From assembly GCA_035624355.1 (NCBI GenBank), contig DASPRQ010000085.1, positions 23,396 through 87,395 on the forward strand: a stretch of 64,000 bases of DNA. Direction: 5' to 3'. Positions 25,362-34,300 of this stretch are shown piece after piece. Source of the stretch: Usitatibacter sp035624355. Its GTDB lineage: Bacteria; Pseudomonadota; Gammaproteobacteria; Burkholderiales; Usitatibacteraceae. Under the pieces are notes generated by a model. The model was not told the DNA's origin. It saw only the letters and a program-made list of their open reading frames with translations, and made no database searches. The position numbers were made by a program, and so were the translations under genes. The first letter of the stretch is position 1. Each line of letters opens with the position of its first letter.

Positions 25362-26456
25362 TCACGCGTCGCCCCCGCCCTGGAGCGCGGGCAGGTGCTC
25401 CTTCGCGAAGTCGAGCATGCGCTGGATGGGCACCTTCGCGCGGCGCCCGATCTCCGGATCCACGCGGATCTCGTGCCCCGGCGCGCCCTCGAGCGTCTCG
25501 ATGAGGTTGTGCAGGCCGTTCATGGCCATCCACGGGCAGTGGGCGCAGCTCTGGCAGGTGGCGCCCTTGCCCGCGGTGGGCGCCTCGATGAAGGCGACGC
25601 CCGGCAAGCGCTTGCGCATCTGGTGGATGATCCCGCCGTCGGTCGCGACGATGTACTCCGATGCGCCGAGGCGCCCGGCGGCCTGGATGAGGCCGGTGGT
25701 CGAGCCCACGGCATCGGCGAGGGCGATCACGGAGGCGGGCGACTCGGGGTGCACCAGCACCTTCGCCTTCGGGTGCAGGGCCTTGAGCTCCTCGAGCTGC
25801 TGCGCCTTGAACTCGTCGTGCACCACGCACGAGGCGTTCCACATGAGCATGTCGGCGCCGGTCACCCGCCGGACGTAGTCGCCCAGGTGCTTGTCGGGCG
25901 CCCACAGGACCTTCTTTCCCTGCGCGTGCAGCCACCCGACGATCTTCTCCGCGATCGAGGAGGTGACCATCCAGTCGGCCCGCGCCTTCACCGCGGCGCT
26001 GGTGTTCGCGTAGACCACGACCACGCGGTCCGGGTGCTCGTCGCAGAACCTCGCGAAGGCCTCGGCGGGGGTGGCGAGGTCGAGCGAGCACTCGGCGTCG
26101 AGGTCCGGCATCAGCACCCGCTTCTCGGGATTGAGGATCTTGGCGGTCTCCCCCATGAAGCGCACGCCCGCCACGACGATGGTCGAGGCGCGGTGCTCGT
26201 GCCCGAAGCGCGCCATCTCGAGCGAGTCGGCGACGGTGCCGCCGGTGGCCTGCGCGAGGTCCTGCAGGTCCGGATGCACGTAGTAATGCGACACGAGGAC
26301 CGCGTCGCGCTCGGCGAGCAGGCGCTCCGCGCGCTCGAAGAGCGCCGCACGCTCCCCGGGGCTCACGAGGCGCGGCGGCTTCGCGGGCGCGATGCCGGTC
26401 TCGCCGGTGAAGCGCTCGAAGCGGATCTGGATCGGTCGTGCGACGGCCATGTCCAT
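25362..26456 (-). CDS. nadA: Quinolinate synthase A
   Basis: 364 residues. It condenses iminoaspartate with DHAP to quinolinate for NAD synthesis using a [4Fe-4S] cluster. Three conserved Cys are visible in AECSLD, NASCVVHDEF and QSCAHCPWMAMN, along with VSHYYVHPDLQDLAQ and the substrate loop VFVHPESP-like (VLVHPESPASV). Two candidate starts, ATG 26456 or ATG 26450, differ by two codons; the first is used. No nadB or nadC nearby. Divergent from hda. Confidence 0.93.
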   Translation of the reverse strand: MDMAVARPIQIRFERFTGETGIAPAKPPRLVSPGERAALFERAERLLAERDAVLVSHYYVHPDLQDLAQATGGTVADSLEMARFGHEHRASTIVVAGVRFMGETAKILNPEKRVLMPDLDAECSLDLATPAEAFARFCDEHPDRVVVVYANTSAAVKARADWMVTSSIAEKIVGWLHAQGKKVLWAPDKHLGDYVRRVTGADMLMWNASCVVHDEFKAQQLEELKALHPKAKVLVHPESPASVIALADAVGSTTGLIQAAGRLGASEYIVATDGGIIHQMRKRLPGVAFIEAPTAGKGATCQSCAHCPWMAMNGLHNLIETLEGAPGHEIRVDPEIGRRAKVPIQRMLDFAKEHLPALQGGGDA

Positions 26457-26480
26457 GAGTTTAAGGCATCGTCCCCATGC

Positions 26481-26486
26481 TAAAAT
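26481..26486 (+). promoter_or_regulatory. Candidate -10 box for the hda operon
   Basis: TAAAAT, 122 nt before the hda ATG in the divergent nadA/hda gap. The -35 is not clear. The following leader is very GC-rich and contains at least one simple hairpin (CCCCCGCGTAACGGGGG, about 26502-26518). Confidence 0.4.
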
Positions 26487-26607
26487 CGCGCTCCTGTCGT
26501 CCCCCGCGTAACGGGGGCGCGCCCGGGCCAAGCCAGCCGGCGGCATTAGTTGGGTCGCCCCACCTTCCGTGGAGGACCCCCGGCGGCGCCGGCCCAGGGA
26601 AATGCCA

Positions 26608-27243
26608 ATGAGGCAGCTGCTCCTCGACTTCACCCAGGCCCCCGCGCCGACCTTCGCGAACTTCTTCCACGGCCCCAACGCCGAGCCGGCGCACGCCCTC
26701 GAGGCGGCGGCGCGCGGCGAGTTCCGCGAACGCGTGATCTATGTTTGGGGTGAAAGCGCCTCGGGCAAGACCCACCTGCTGAGGGCCTTCTGCGCCGCGG
26801 CGCCCGCGCGCTACGTGGCCGGAGGCGAATTCGGGCCGGCGGACGCCCGCGGGACGCTCGCCCTCGACGACGTGGAGCGCCTCGGCGAGGAAGCCCAGGC
26901 GGCGCTCTTCAACGCCTTCAACGAGGGCGCCTTCCGCCTGCTGGTCGTCGCCGCCCGCGCCGCGCCGCGCGATGTGGCGCTGCGCCGCGACCTCGCCACG
27001 CGGCTCGCCACGGGGCTCACCTACCGGGCGGCCGCGCTCACCGACGAGGAGAAGCGCGCGGCGCTCGCCGCGCACGCCCGCTCCCGCGGCTTCGAGCTCG
27101 CCGAGGAGGTGGGGTCCTACCTCCTGAGCCACGCGCAGCGCGACATGGGCTCGCTCGTGGCCGCGCTCGACTGCCTCGACCGCTACTCGCTGGAGACGGG
27201 ACGGCCGATCACGGTGCCGCTCCTCAAGGCGGCGCTCGCATGA
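26608..27243 (+). CDS. hda: DnaA regulatory inactivator Hda
   Basis: 211 residues. DnaA-related AAA+ protein that, with the DNA-loaded sliding clamp, triggers ATP hydrolysis on DnaA and so prevents re-initiation. N-terminal clamp-binding motif RQLLLDF, Walker A GESASGKTHLL, Walker B ALDDVERL, and a DnaA-domain-III-like lid. The ATG at 26608 is preferred over ATG 26602 because AGGGA is then 7-8 nt away. Heads a tight plus-strand chain; its stop overlaps the next ATG by 4 nt. Confidence 0.9.
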   Translation: MRQLLLDFTQAPAPTFANFFHGPNAEPAHALEAAARGEFRERVIYVWGESASGKTHLLRAFCAAAPARYVAGGEFGPADARGTLALDDVERLGEEAQAALFNAFNEGAFRLLVVAARAAPRDVALRRDLATRLATGLTYRAAALTDEEKRAALAAHARSRGFELAEEVGSYLLSHAQRDMGSLVAALDCLDRYSLETGRPITVPLLKAALA

Positions 27244-27968
27244 CGAAGCCCCGGCTCGCCCTCTTCGACCTCGACAACACGCTGCTCGAGACCGACAGCG
27301 ACTACGAGTGGGCGCAGTTCCTGATCGAGGAAGGCGTGCTGCATCCCGGCGAGTACCACGCGCGGAACCAGTGGTTCTACGAGCGCTACAAGGACGGCAC
27401 GCTCGACATCCACGAGTTCCTCGATTTCCAGCTCGCCCCCATCGCCGGCGTCCCCCGCGAGCGCCTCGACGCGTGGCACGCGGAATTCATGCAGCGCAAG
27501 ATCCGGCCGATGATCGCCCCGGGCGCGGCCGAGCTCATCGCGAGCCACGCCGGGGCGCTCACGGCCATCGTCACCGCGACCAACCGCTTCATCACCGCGC
27601 CGATCGCCGAGGAGCTCGGCGTGCCCCACCTGCTCGCCACGGACATCGAGGAAGCGGACGGGCGCTTCACCGGAAAGGCGCGCGGGGCGCCGACGTTCCG
27701 GGAGGGAAAGGTGCGGCGCGTGCGCGAATGGCTCGCCGCGCTCGGCACGAGGCTCGAGGACTACGAGAGCTGGTTCTACAGCGACTCGATGAACGACCTG
27801 CCGCTGCTCGAGCTCGTCACCCATCCCGTGGCGGTGGACCCGGACGAGAGCCTGCGGGCGCGCGCCGCGGCGCGCGGCTGGCCCGTGGTGTCGCTGCGCG
27901 ACGCGGGCGGGGAAGGCCCCGGCGCCGGGCGCGCGCTCCCGGCGGTCGCCAGGGAGCTCGAGCCGTGA
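27240..27968 (+). CDS. HAD-IB family phosphatase (SerB/CicA-like)
   Basis: 242 residues. HAD motifs: ALFDLDNTLLETDSD (I, nucleophile Asp and acid Asp), ATNRF (II; Thr), a Lys in REGKVRRV (III) and YSDSMNDLPLLE (IV). A helical cap sits between motifs I and II, as in subclass IB. Relatives hydrolyse phosphoserine or histidinol-phosphate, but many are uncharacterised, so the substrate is open. It overlaps both hda and pcnB by 4 nt, the arrangement seen in beta-proteobacteria. Confidence 0.85.
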   Translation: MTKPRLALFDLDNTLLETDSDYEWAQFLIEEGVLHPGEYHARNQWFYERYKDGTLDIHEFLDFQLAPIAGVPRERLDAWHAEFMQRKIRPMIAPGAAELIASHAGALTAIVTATNRFITAPIAEELGVPHLLATDIEEADGRFTGKARGAPTFREGKVRRVREWLAALGTRLEDYESWFYSDSMNDLPLLELVTHPVAVDPDESLRARAAARGWPVVSLRDAGGEGPGAGRALPAVARELEP

Positions 27969-29350
27969 TCCGGAAGTACATCGACAGGCTCCTCGGGCGG
28001 CGCAACGCCGTCGCCCACAAGGACGCGCGCCCCGTCATCCACGGCTCCGACCAGCACGGCATCCGGCGGGAGGACATCAGCCGCTGCGCGCGGCGCACGT
28101 GCGAGGAGCTGCAGCGCGCCGGCCACGCGGCCTTCGTGGTGGGCGGGGCGGTGCGGGACCTCCTCCTCGGCCGCCGGCCCAAGGATTTCGACGTCGCCAC
28201 GAGCGCGACCCCCGAGGAGGTGCGCTCCGTCTTCCGGCGCTCGCGCATCATCGGGCGGCGCTTCCAGATCGTGCACGTGCTGTGCGGGCCGGAGACGGTG
28301 GAGGTCTCGACCTTCCGCGCCCACTTCGCGCGCGAGCCCGAGGCCGAGCACACCGACGAGCACGGGCGCATGCTTTCCGACAACGTCTTCGGCACCCAGG
28401 CCGAGGACGCCATGCGCCGCGACTTCACCGTGAACGCGCTGTTCTACGATCCCGTGAAGGAGGAGGTCTGGGACTACGTGCGCGGCATGAAGGACCTCCG
28501 GGCGCGCAGGCTCGTGATGATCGGCGACGCGGCGACCCGCTACCGCGAGGACCCGGTGCGCATGCTGCGGGCGGCACGCCTCGCGGCGAAGCTGGGCCTC
28601 GAGATCGATCCGGCCACGCGCGCGCCGATCCGCGAGCTGCGCCACCTGCTGGAGAACGTGCCGCAGGCGCGCCTTTTCGAGGAGATCCTGAAGCTCCTGC
28701 TCTCGGGCAACGCCGTGGAATGCGTGCGTGTGCTGCGGGAGCTCGAGCTGCACCACGGCCTGCTGCCGCTGCTCGACACCGCGCTCGACGATCCCGAGGC
28801 CGGGCCTTTCGCGCTCGCGGCGCTGCGCGCGACCGACGAGCGCCTCGCGGCCGACAAGCCGGTCTCGCCCGCCTTCCTCCTCGCCGCGCTCCTGTGGGGC
28901 CGCGTGCAGAAGAACCTGCGCCGGCTCGAGTCCCAGGGTCAGCCGGCGGTCGCCGCCCTGCACTCGGCGATGCACGAGGCGCTCGAGGCCCAGCGCGATT
29001 CGCTCGCCATCCCGCGCCGGTTCGACGCGACGATGAAGGAGCTGTGGATCCTGCAGCCGCGCTTCGCGCAGCGCGGGGGGCAGCGGCCCTACCGGCTGCT
29101 CGAGCATCCGCGCTTCCGGGCCGCGTACGACTTCTTCGCGCTGCGGGCGGCCTCCGCCAACGCACCGCAGGAAATCGCCCGCTGGTGGGAGCGCTTTCAG
29201 GACGCCGACCCCGACGAGCGCGAGCGCATGCTCGTCGCCGAGGAGGCGGGACCGAAGAAGAAGCGCCGGCGCCGGCGCGGCGGCCGCAGGAAGCCCGAGG
29301 CCGGGGCGAGCACGCTACTGCCCGATTCCCAGGGCGCGATCGAAGAGTGA
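27965..29350 (+). CDS. pcnB: Poly(A) polymerase I
   Basis: 461 residues. Class II nucleotidyltransferase head: AFVVGGAVRDLLLGRRPKDF with DVAT following (catalytic GG and DxD), RRSRIIGRRFQIVHV, and DAMRRDFTVNALFYDP. The neck/body binds RNA, and the C-terminus has a Lys/Arg patch (GPKKKRRRRRGGRRK). Adds 3' poly(A) tails that promote RNA decay. The R-E-D signature in this head fits poly(A) polymerase rather than a CCA-adding enzyme, though the two families are close. Start GTG 27965-27967, overlapping the upstream stop. Confidence 0.92.
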   Translation: MIRKYIDRLLGRRNAVAHKDARPVIHGSDQHGIRREDISRCARRTCEELQRAGHAAFVVGGAVRDLLLGRRPKDFDVATSATPEEVRSVFRRSRIIGRRFQIVHVLCGPETVEVSTFRAHFAREPEAEHTDEHGRMLSDNVFGTQAEDAMRRDFTVNALFYDPVKEEVWDYVRGMKDLRARRLVMIGDAATRYREDPVRMLRAARLAAKLGLEIDPATRAPIRELRHLLENVPQARLFEEILKLLLSGNAVECVRVLRELELHHGLLPLLDTALDDPEAGPFALAALRATDERLAADKPVSPAFLLAALLWGRVQKNLRRLESQGQPAVAALHSAMHEALEAQRDSLAIPRRFDATMKELWILQPRFAQRGGQRPYRLLEHPRFRAAYDFFALRAASANAPQEIARWWERFQDADPDERERMLVAEEAGPKKKRRRRRGGRRKPEAGASTLLPDSQGAIEE

Positions 29351-29832
29351 GCCCGACGGTCACCGCAGTGGTCGCGATCGGCTCCAACCTCGACGACCCC
29401 GAGGCGCACGTGCGCCGGGCCTTCGCCGACCTCGCGGCCCTCCCGGACACCTGGGTCACGGCCCGCTCGCCGTTGTATCGCACCGCGCCCGTGGGGCTCG
29501 CGGAGCAGCCGGAGTTCGTGAACGCCTGCGCGCGCCTGGAAACGCGCCTCGCGCCGCGCGCTCTGCTCGAGGCGCTCCTCGCGATCGAGCGCGCCCACGG
29601 CCGGGTGCGCACGGTGCCGAACGGGCCGCGCACGCTCGACCTCGACATCGTGCTCTACGGCGGGGCCAGCGTCGCGGAGCCCGGCCTCGCGGTGCCGCAC
29701 CCCCGCGCGCACGAGCGCGCCTTCGTGCTCGCGCCCCTCGTCGACGTCTGGCCCGAGGCGCTGATTCCCGGCCGGGGCGCCGCGCGCGAGCTCCTCGCGA
29801 AGGCGGGGATGGAAGGGGTACGCCGCGCATGA
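29347..29832 (+). CDS. folK: 6-hydroxymethyl-7,8-dihydropterin pyrophosphokinase
   Basis: 161 residues; transfers pyrophosphate from ATP to the pterin in folate synthesis. VVAIGSNLDDPEAHVRRAF, LYRTAPVGLAEQPEFVNA and the substrate-binding PRTLDLDIVLYG are all present, plus HPRAHERAFVLAPL. Start GTG at 29347-29349, overlapping the pcnB stop; the dck ATG overlaps its stop. Confidence 0.93.
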   Translation: MSPTVTAVVAIGSNLDDPEAHVRRAFADLAALPDTWVTARSPLYRTAPVGLAEQPEFVNACARLETRLAPRALLEALLAIERAHGRVRTVPNGPRTLDLDIVLYGGASVAEPGLAVPHPRAHERAFVLAPLVDVWPEALIPGRGAARELLAKAGMEGVRRA

Positions 29833-30458
29833 AGCACCGCTACATCGTGGTCGAGGGACCGATCGGCGCGGGCAAGACGAGCCTCGCGGTGAAGCTCGCC
29901 GAGCGCCTCGACGCGGCCACGCTCCTCGAGGACCCGCACGCGAATCCCTTCCTGCCGCGGTTCTACCGCGACATGCGGCGCTACGCGCTGCAGACCCAGC
30001 TCTTCTTCCTCTTCCAGCGCGTGGGCCAGCTCGAAACCCTCGCGCAGCCCGACCTCTTCGGGCGGCCCACCGTGGCGGACTTCACGCTCGCCAAGGACCC
30101 GCTCTTCGCGCGCCTCACCCTCGACGACGCCGAGTACCAGCTCTACGACCGCATCCACGCGCACGTGAGGCCCCAGGCGCCGGTTCCCGACCTCGTGATC
30201 TACCTCCAGGCCTCCGTGAGCACGCTCGTCGCGCGCGTGAAAAGGCGCGGCGACCCGATGGAGGCGGGCATCGACGAGGAGTACCTGCGGCGCCTCTCGG
30301 AGGCGTACACGAGCTACTTCTACCGATACTCGGCGAGCCCGCTCCTCATCGTGAACAGCGAGCGGCTCAACTTCGTGGACGAGCCCGCGCACCTCGAGCT
30401 CCTCGTCGAGCGCATCGAGGCGATGCGCGGGGGCCGGGAGTTCTTCAACCGCGCCTGA
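29829..30458 (+). CDS. Deoxynucleoside kinase family protein (dGK/dCK-like)
   Basis: 209 residues. P-loop GPIGAGKTSLAVKLAERL, ERS-like region replaced by TVADFTLAKDPLFA, and lid KRRGDPMEAGIDEEYL. The family phosphorylates deoxynucleosides for dNTP salvage. It is commonly found between folK and panB in beta-proteobacteria; its in vivo role there is not established. ATG 29829 overlaps folK by 4 nt. A 94-nt gap separates it from panB. Confidence 0.88.
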   Translation: MKHRYIVVEGPIGAGKTSLAVKLAERLDAATLLEDPHANPFLPRFYRDMRRYALQTQLFFLFQRVGQLETLAQPDLFGRPTVADFTLAKDPLFARLTLDDAEYQLYDRIHAHVRPQAPVPDLVIYLQASVSTLVARVKRRGDPMEAGIDEEYLRRLSEAYTSYFYRYSASPLLIVNSERLNFVDEPAHLELLVERIEAMRGGREFFNRA

Positions 30459-30552
30459 AGCCCCTTTGCTGCGACGCGCCAACCCGGGGCCGCCGGGCCG
30501 CGCCGGGGGGGTCTTGCGGCGGTGCACAATATTGCAAGAGAATGGCTGCCCG

Positions 30553-31365
30553 ATGAGCGCCCAGAACGAAGCGAAGAGGGTCACGATCCCGCAGTTGCAG
30601 GCGCGCGCCCGCGACGGGGAGAAGCTCGTCATGCTCACCTGCTACGACGCGAGCTTCGCTGCCATCAGCGAGGAGGCGGGCGTCGAGATGCTGCTGGTCG
30701 GCGACTCGCTCGGCATGGTGATCCAGGGGCGCGACTCCACCCTCGCCGTCACGCTCGAGGAGGTGGAGTACCACGTGCGGTGCGTCGCCGCCGGGAGCCG
30801 CACCGCGCTCGTCATCGCGGACATGCCCTTCGGGAGCTTCCAGGAGTCGCCCGCGCGCGCGATGCGCAACTGCGCGCGGATGATGGCGGCCGGGGCGCAG
30901 ATGGTGAAGCTCGAGGGCGGCGCGGCGATGGTGGAGACCACGCGCTTCCTGGTCGAGCGCGGCATCCCGGTGTGCGCGCACATCGGGCTCACGCCGCAGT
31001 CGGTGCACGTGCTGGGCGGCTACCGCGTGCAGGGGCGCAGCGAGGATTCCGCCGCGCGCCTCGTCGCCGACGCCCGGGCGCACGAGGAGGCCGGGGCCTC
31101 GCTCGTGCTGATGGAGGCGATTCCCGCCGCGGTCGCGGCGAGCGTCGCCAAGGCGCTCACGGTCCCGACGATCGGCATCGGGGCCGGCCCCGACGTCTCG
31201 GGCCAGGTGCTCGTGCTCTACGACATGCTCGACATCTACCCGGGCCGCAAGGCGCGGTTCGTGCGCAACTTTATGCAGGGCGCGCCGTCGGTCCGGGCGG
31301 CGATCGCGGCCTACGTGAAGGCCGTGAAGGACAAGTCGTTCCCCGCGCCGGAGCACTGCTTCTAG
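30553..31365 (+). CDS. panB: 3-methyl-2-oxobutanoate hydroxymethyltransferase
   Basis: 270 residues; makes ketopantoate from 2-oxoisovalerate and methylene-THF. Motifs: LVMLTCYDASFAAISEEAGV, LLVGDSLGMVIQG (metal-binding Asp), ADMPFGSF, KLEGG, and MEAIPA with the catalytic Glu (about residue 183). The ATG at 30553-30555 is chosen; a longer in-frame ORF upstream would cover the intergenic DNA with no family match. Followed by panC after 6 nt. Confidence 0.95.
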   Translation: MSAQNEAKRVTIPQLQARARDGEKLVMLTCYDASFAAISEEAGVEMLLVGDSLGMVIQGRDSTLAVTLEEVEYHVRCVAAGSRTALVIADMPFGSFQESPARAMRNCARMMAAGAQMVKLEGGAAMVETTRFLVERGIPVCAHIGLTPQSVHVLGGYRVQGRSEDSAARLVADARAHEEAGASLVLMEAIPAAVAASVAKALTVPTIGIGAGPDVSGQVLVLYDMLDIYPGRKARFVRNFMQGAPSVRAAIAAYVKAVKDKSFPAPEHCF

Positions 31366-31371
31366 GTTCCC

Positions 31372-32205
31372 GTGGAGACGATCCACACCGTCGCGGGACT
31401 GCGCGAACGGCTGAAGGGCGAGCCTTCCGTCGCCTTCGTGCCGACCATGGGCAACCTGCACGCCGGGCACCTCGCGCTCGTCGAGGAGGCGCGGCGCCGC
31501 GGGCGCTGCGTGGTCGCCTCGATCTTCGTGAACCGACTGCAGTTCGAGCCGGGGGGCGACTTCGACCGCTACCCGCGCACGCTCGCGGCCGACCGCGCGA
31601 AGCTCGAGGCCGCCGGATGCGACGTGGCCTTCGCGCCCGACGAGCGCGAGATGTATCCCGAGCCCCAGGAGATCCTCCTCACGCCGCCGAAGTCGGCCGA
31701 CCAGCTCTGCGGCGACTTCCGCCCCGGGCACTTCCAGGGCGTGGTGACGGTGGTGGCGAAGCTCTTCGACATCGTGCGCCCGCACGTCGCGGTGTTCGGC
31801 AAGAAGGACTACCAGCAGCTGCACGTGATCCGCGCGCTCGTGCGCCAGCTCAACTACGGCATCGAGATCGCGGGCGTGGAGACGGTGCGCGAGCCCGACG
31901 GCCTCGCGATGTCGTCGCGCAACGGCTACCTCTCGGCTGCGGAGCGCGCGGAGGCGGTGCGGCTGAGCCGGGCGCTCGCGGGCGTCAAGTCGGCCGTGGA
32001 AGGCGGCGCGCGGGACTTCGCCGCGCTCACCGCCGCCGCGCGCGACGACCTCGCCGCCCACGGGTGGCGCGTGGACTACGTCGAGATGCGCGATCGTGCC
32101 CGGCTCGCCACCCCCGTCCCCGGCGAGCGCGAGCTCGTGGCGCTGGGCGCGGCCTGGCTCGGCCAGACCCGCCTCATCGACAACCTCGAGATCACTTGCC
32201 CTTGA
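31372..32205 (+). CDS. panC: Pantothenate synthetase
   Basis: 277 residues; joins pantoate and beta-alanine with ATP. Motifs: FVPTMGNLHAGHLALV (HxGH nucleotide-binding), FGKKDYQQLHVIR (KMSKS-like region) and MSSRNGYLS. Start GTG at 31372-31374, 6 nt after panB. Its last 14 nt overlap the convergent enoyl-CoA hydratase-like gene (32192-33004). Confidence 0.95.
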   Translation: METIHTVAGLRERLKGEPSVAFVPTMGNLHAGHLALVEEARRRGRCVVASIFVNRLQFEPGGDFDRYPRTLAADRAKLEAAGCDVAFAPDEREMYPEPQEILLTPPKSADQLCGDFRPGHFQGVVTVVAKLFDIVRPHVAVFGKKDYQQLHVIRALVRQLNYGIEIAGVETVREPDGLAMSSRNGYLSAAERAEAVRLSRALAGVKSAVEGGARDFAALTAAARDDLAAHGWRVDYVEMRDRARLATPVPGERELVALGAAWLGQTRLIDNLEITCP

Positions 32206-33004
32206 AGACGGGCTTGCGCTTCTCCATGAACGCGCGCCGGCCCTCGGCGTAGTCCTCGCTCTCGAAGCAGTCGAGGATGAGGCGCCGGCAGAGCTCGTGG
32301 TCGATGTCGGGCGGGCTCTTGAGCACCTCGTGGATGATGCGCTTGCCCGCCTTGATCGTGAGCGGGGCGCCGGTCGAGATCGAGGTCACGTACTCGTCGA
32401 GCAGCGCGGGAAGGTCCGCGGGCTCGCACACGCGGCTCACGAGCCCGATGCGCAGCGCCTCGGTGGCGTCGAGCCTGCGCGCGGTGAAGAAGAGGTCCTT
32501 CGCGGCACCGGGCCCCACGAGGTCGACCAGGTTCTTCATCGCCGAGAAGCGGTAGCCCAGGCCGAGCCGCGTCGCGGGCACGGCGAACACCGAGTCGGAG
32601 GAGGCGAGGCGGATGTCGCAGGCGATCGCGACGTTCACGCCGCCGCCGATGCAGTAGCCGCGGATGCAGGCGATGGTGGGCTTCGCGAACTCGTGGATCC
32701 CCTGGAGGGCCGCCTCCGCGACCTGCTCGTAGCCGCGCACCGCCTCCTTCGCGGCGCGCAGGTCCTCGAACTGCGAGATGTCGGCGCCGGAGACGAAGGC
32801 CTTCGCGCCCGCGCCCGAGAAGACCACGAGGCGCACCTCCTCGTCGCCGTCGGCGCGCGCGAGCAGCCCCGGGACCGCCTCCCACATGTCCTTCGAGAGC
32901 GCGTTGTGCTTCGCGGGATTGTCGAAGCGCACGTGCAGCGCCGCGCCCTCGCGCCACGCTTTCACGCGCTCCGTGGAGGTGCGCCACGCCGTCGCGTCGT
33001 CCAT
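32192..33004 (-). CDS. Enoyl-CoA hydratase/isomerase (crotonase) family protein
   Basis: 270 residues. Crotonase fold: oxyanion-hole segments AFVSGADISQF and CIRGYCIGGGVNVAIACDIR. The two glutamates that activate water in classical hydratases are not apparent: the region after FAVPATRLGLGY has Ala-Thr where the second Glu normally sits. It may have another crotonase activity or act on an unusual CoA ester. The ATG (33002-33004) overlaps the CaiB-type gene stop in TGATG, so the two are coupled and likely work in one CoA-ester pathway. Confidence 0.85.
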   Translation of the reverse strand: MDDATAWRTSTERVKAWREGAALHVRFDNPAKHNALSKDMWEAVPGLLARADGDEEVRLVVFSGAGAKAFVSGADISQFEDLRAAKEAVRGYEQVAEAALQGIHEFAKPTIACIRGYCIGGGVNVAIACDIRLASSDSVFAVPATRLGLGYRFSAMKNLVDLVGPGAAKDLFFTARRLDATEALRIGLVSRVCEPADLPALLDEYVTSISTGAPLTIKAGKRIIHEVLKSPPDIDHELCRRLILDCFESEDYAEGRRAFMEKRKPVFKGK

Positions 33005-34194
33005 CACCAGACTCCGTTCGCCTTCATTCGCGCGAGGTCCGCGGGAGCGTAGCCGATCTCCGCGAGGACCTCCTCGGTGTGCTCGCCGCGCCGGGGGGTG
33101 GCGCGGGCGAGCGTGGAGGGCGTGCGCTCGAGCGTCACGGGCTGTCCCACGAGCCGCTGCTCGCCCAGGTGCTTGGAAACGACCGTCTTCACGATCCCGA
33201 GGTGGCGGACCTGCGGCTCCTCGAAGACCTCCCTCACGTCGTTGATCCGCCCGCAAGCGACCCCCTCCCGGTTGAGCGCCTCGATCCAGCGCTCGCTCGT
33301 CGCGCCGGCGAGCTTCTTCTCGATCTCGGCGTTGAGCCACTCGCGGTTCGCCGAGCGGGCGGCCTTGCTCCTCGAGCGCTCGTCGTCGATCCACTCGGGC
33401 GCGCCGAGGGCGCGGCAGAAGCGCTCCCAGATCTTCCCGCCGAAGACCGCGAGGTTGATGTGGCCGTCCTTCGTGCGATAGACGCCGGTGGGGATGCTGG
33501 TCGGGTGGAAGTTGCCCGCCTGGCCCGGCACCTCGCCGTCGATCGTCCAGCGCGCGGTCTGGAAATCCATCATGTAGATCATCGCTTCGAGGAGCGAGGT
33601 GTGCAGCCACTGCCCGCGCCCCGATCTCTCGCGCTCGAGAAGCGCCACCGTCACGCCGTAAGCGGCGAAGATGCCGGCGCACAGGTCCGCGATCGGCAGC
33701 CCCACGCGCACCGGCCCCTGGCCCGGCAGGCCCGTCACCGACATGAGCCCCCCCATGCCCTGCGCGATCTGGTCGAAGCCGGGGCGGCTCGCGAAGGGGC
33801 CGGTCTGCCCGAACCCCGAGATGCTGGCGTAGACAAGCCGCGGGTTCGCCTTCGAGAGCGTCTCGTAGTCGATCCCGAGGCGGTGCTTCACGTCGGGGCG
33901 GAAGTTCTCGAGCAGCACGTCGGATGCGGCGACGAGGCGCGAGAGCACCGCGAGTCCCTCGGGCTCCTTGAGGTTCAGCGTGATCGAGCGCTTGTTCCTG
34001 TGCGTGTACTGGTAGTCGGAGCCGTCCTGGCCGCCGAGCGTGTCGTCGCCGCGCATGCTCTCGGGCATCTGCACCTGGATCACGTCGGCGCCCCAGTCGG
34101 CGAGCTGGCGCGCGGCGGTGGGGCCGGCGCGCACCTGCGTCATGTCGATCACGCGGAAGCGGGCGAGGGCCTGGGAGGCGGGAAGGTGGGGCAT
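33004..34194 (-). CDS. CaiB/BaiF (class III) CoA-transferase
   Basis: 396 residues. Family features: RVIDMTQVRAGPTAARQLADW at the N-terminus, NKRSITLNLKEPEG, LLENFRPDVKHRLGIDYE, SGFGQTGPFASRPGFDQIAQ and GLPIADLCAGIFAAYG. Members move CoA between carboxylic acids such as formate/oxalate, carnitine or succinate/itaconate. Paired with the crotonase gene by a TGATG overlap; both point away from a hypothetical gene at 34301. Substrate unknown. Confidence 0.9.
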   Translation of the reverse strand: MPHLPASQALARFRVIDMTQVRAGPTAARQLADWGADVIQVQMPESMRGDDTLGGQDGSDYQYTHRNKRSITLNLKEPEGLAVLSRLVAASDVLLENFRPDVKHRLGIDYETLSKANPRLVYASISGFGQTGPFASRPGFDQIAQGMGGLMSVTGLPGQGPVRVGLPIADLCAGIFAAYGVTVALLERERSGRGQWLHTSLLEAMIYMMDFQTARWTIDGEVPGQAGNFHPTSIPTGVYRTKDGHINLAVFGGKIWERFCRALGAPEWIDDERSRSKAARSANREWLNAEIEKKLAGATSERWIEALNREGVACGRINDVREVFEEPQVRHLGIVKTVVSKHLGEQRLVGQPVTLERTPSTLARATPRRGEHTEEVLAEIGYAPADLARMKANGVW

Positions 34195-34300
34195 GGCGGC
34201 GCCTATTATCGCTCGGCCCGCGCGGCGCGAAGGCCCGTCGTCCCAGGGTTCAGCGAAACGACAGTTGGGCGAAAGGTCGGGATTCTAGTGTATCGGTCCC

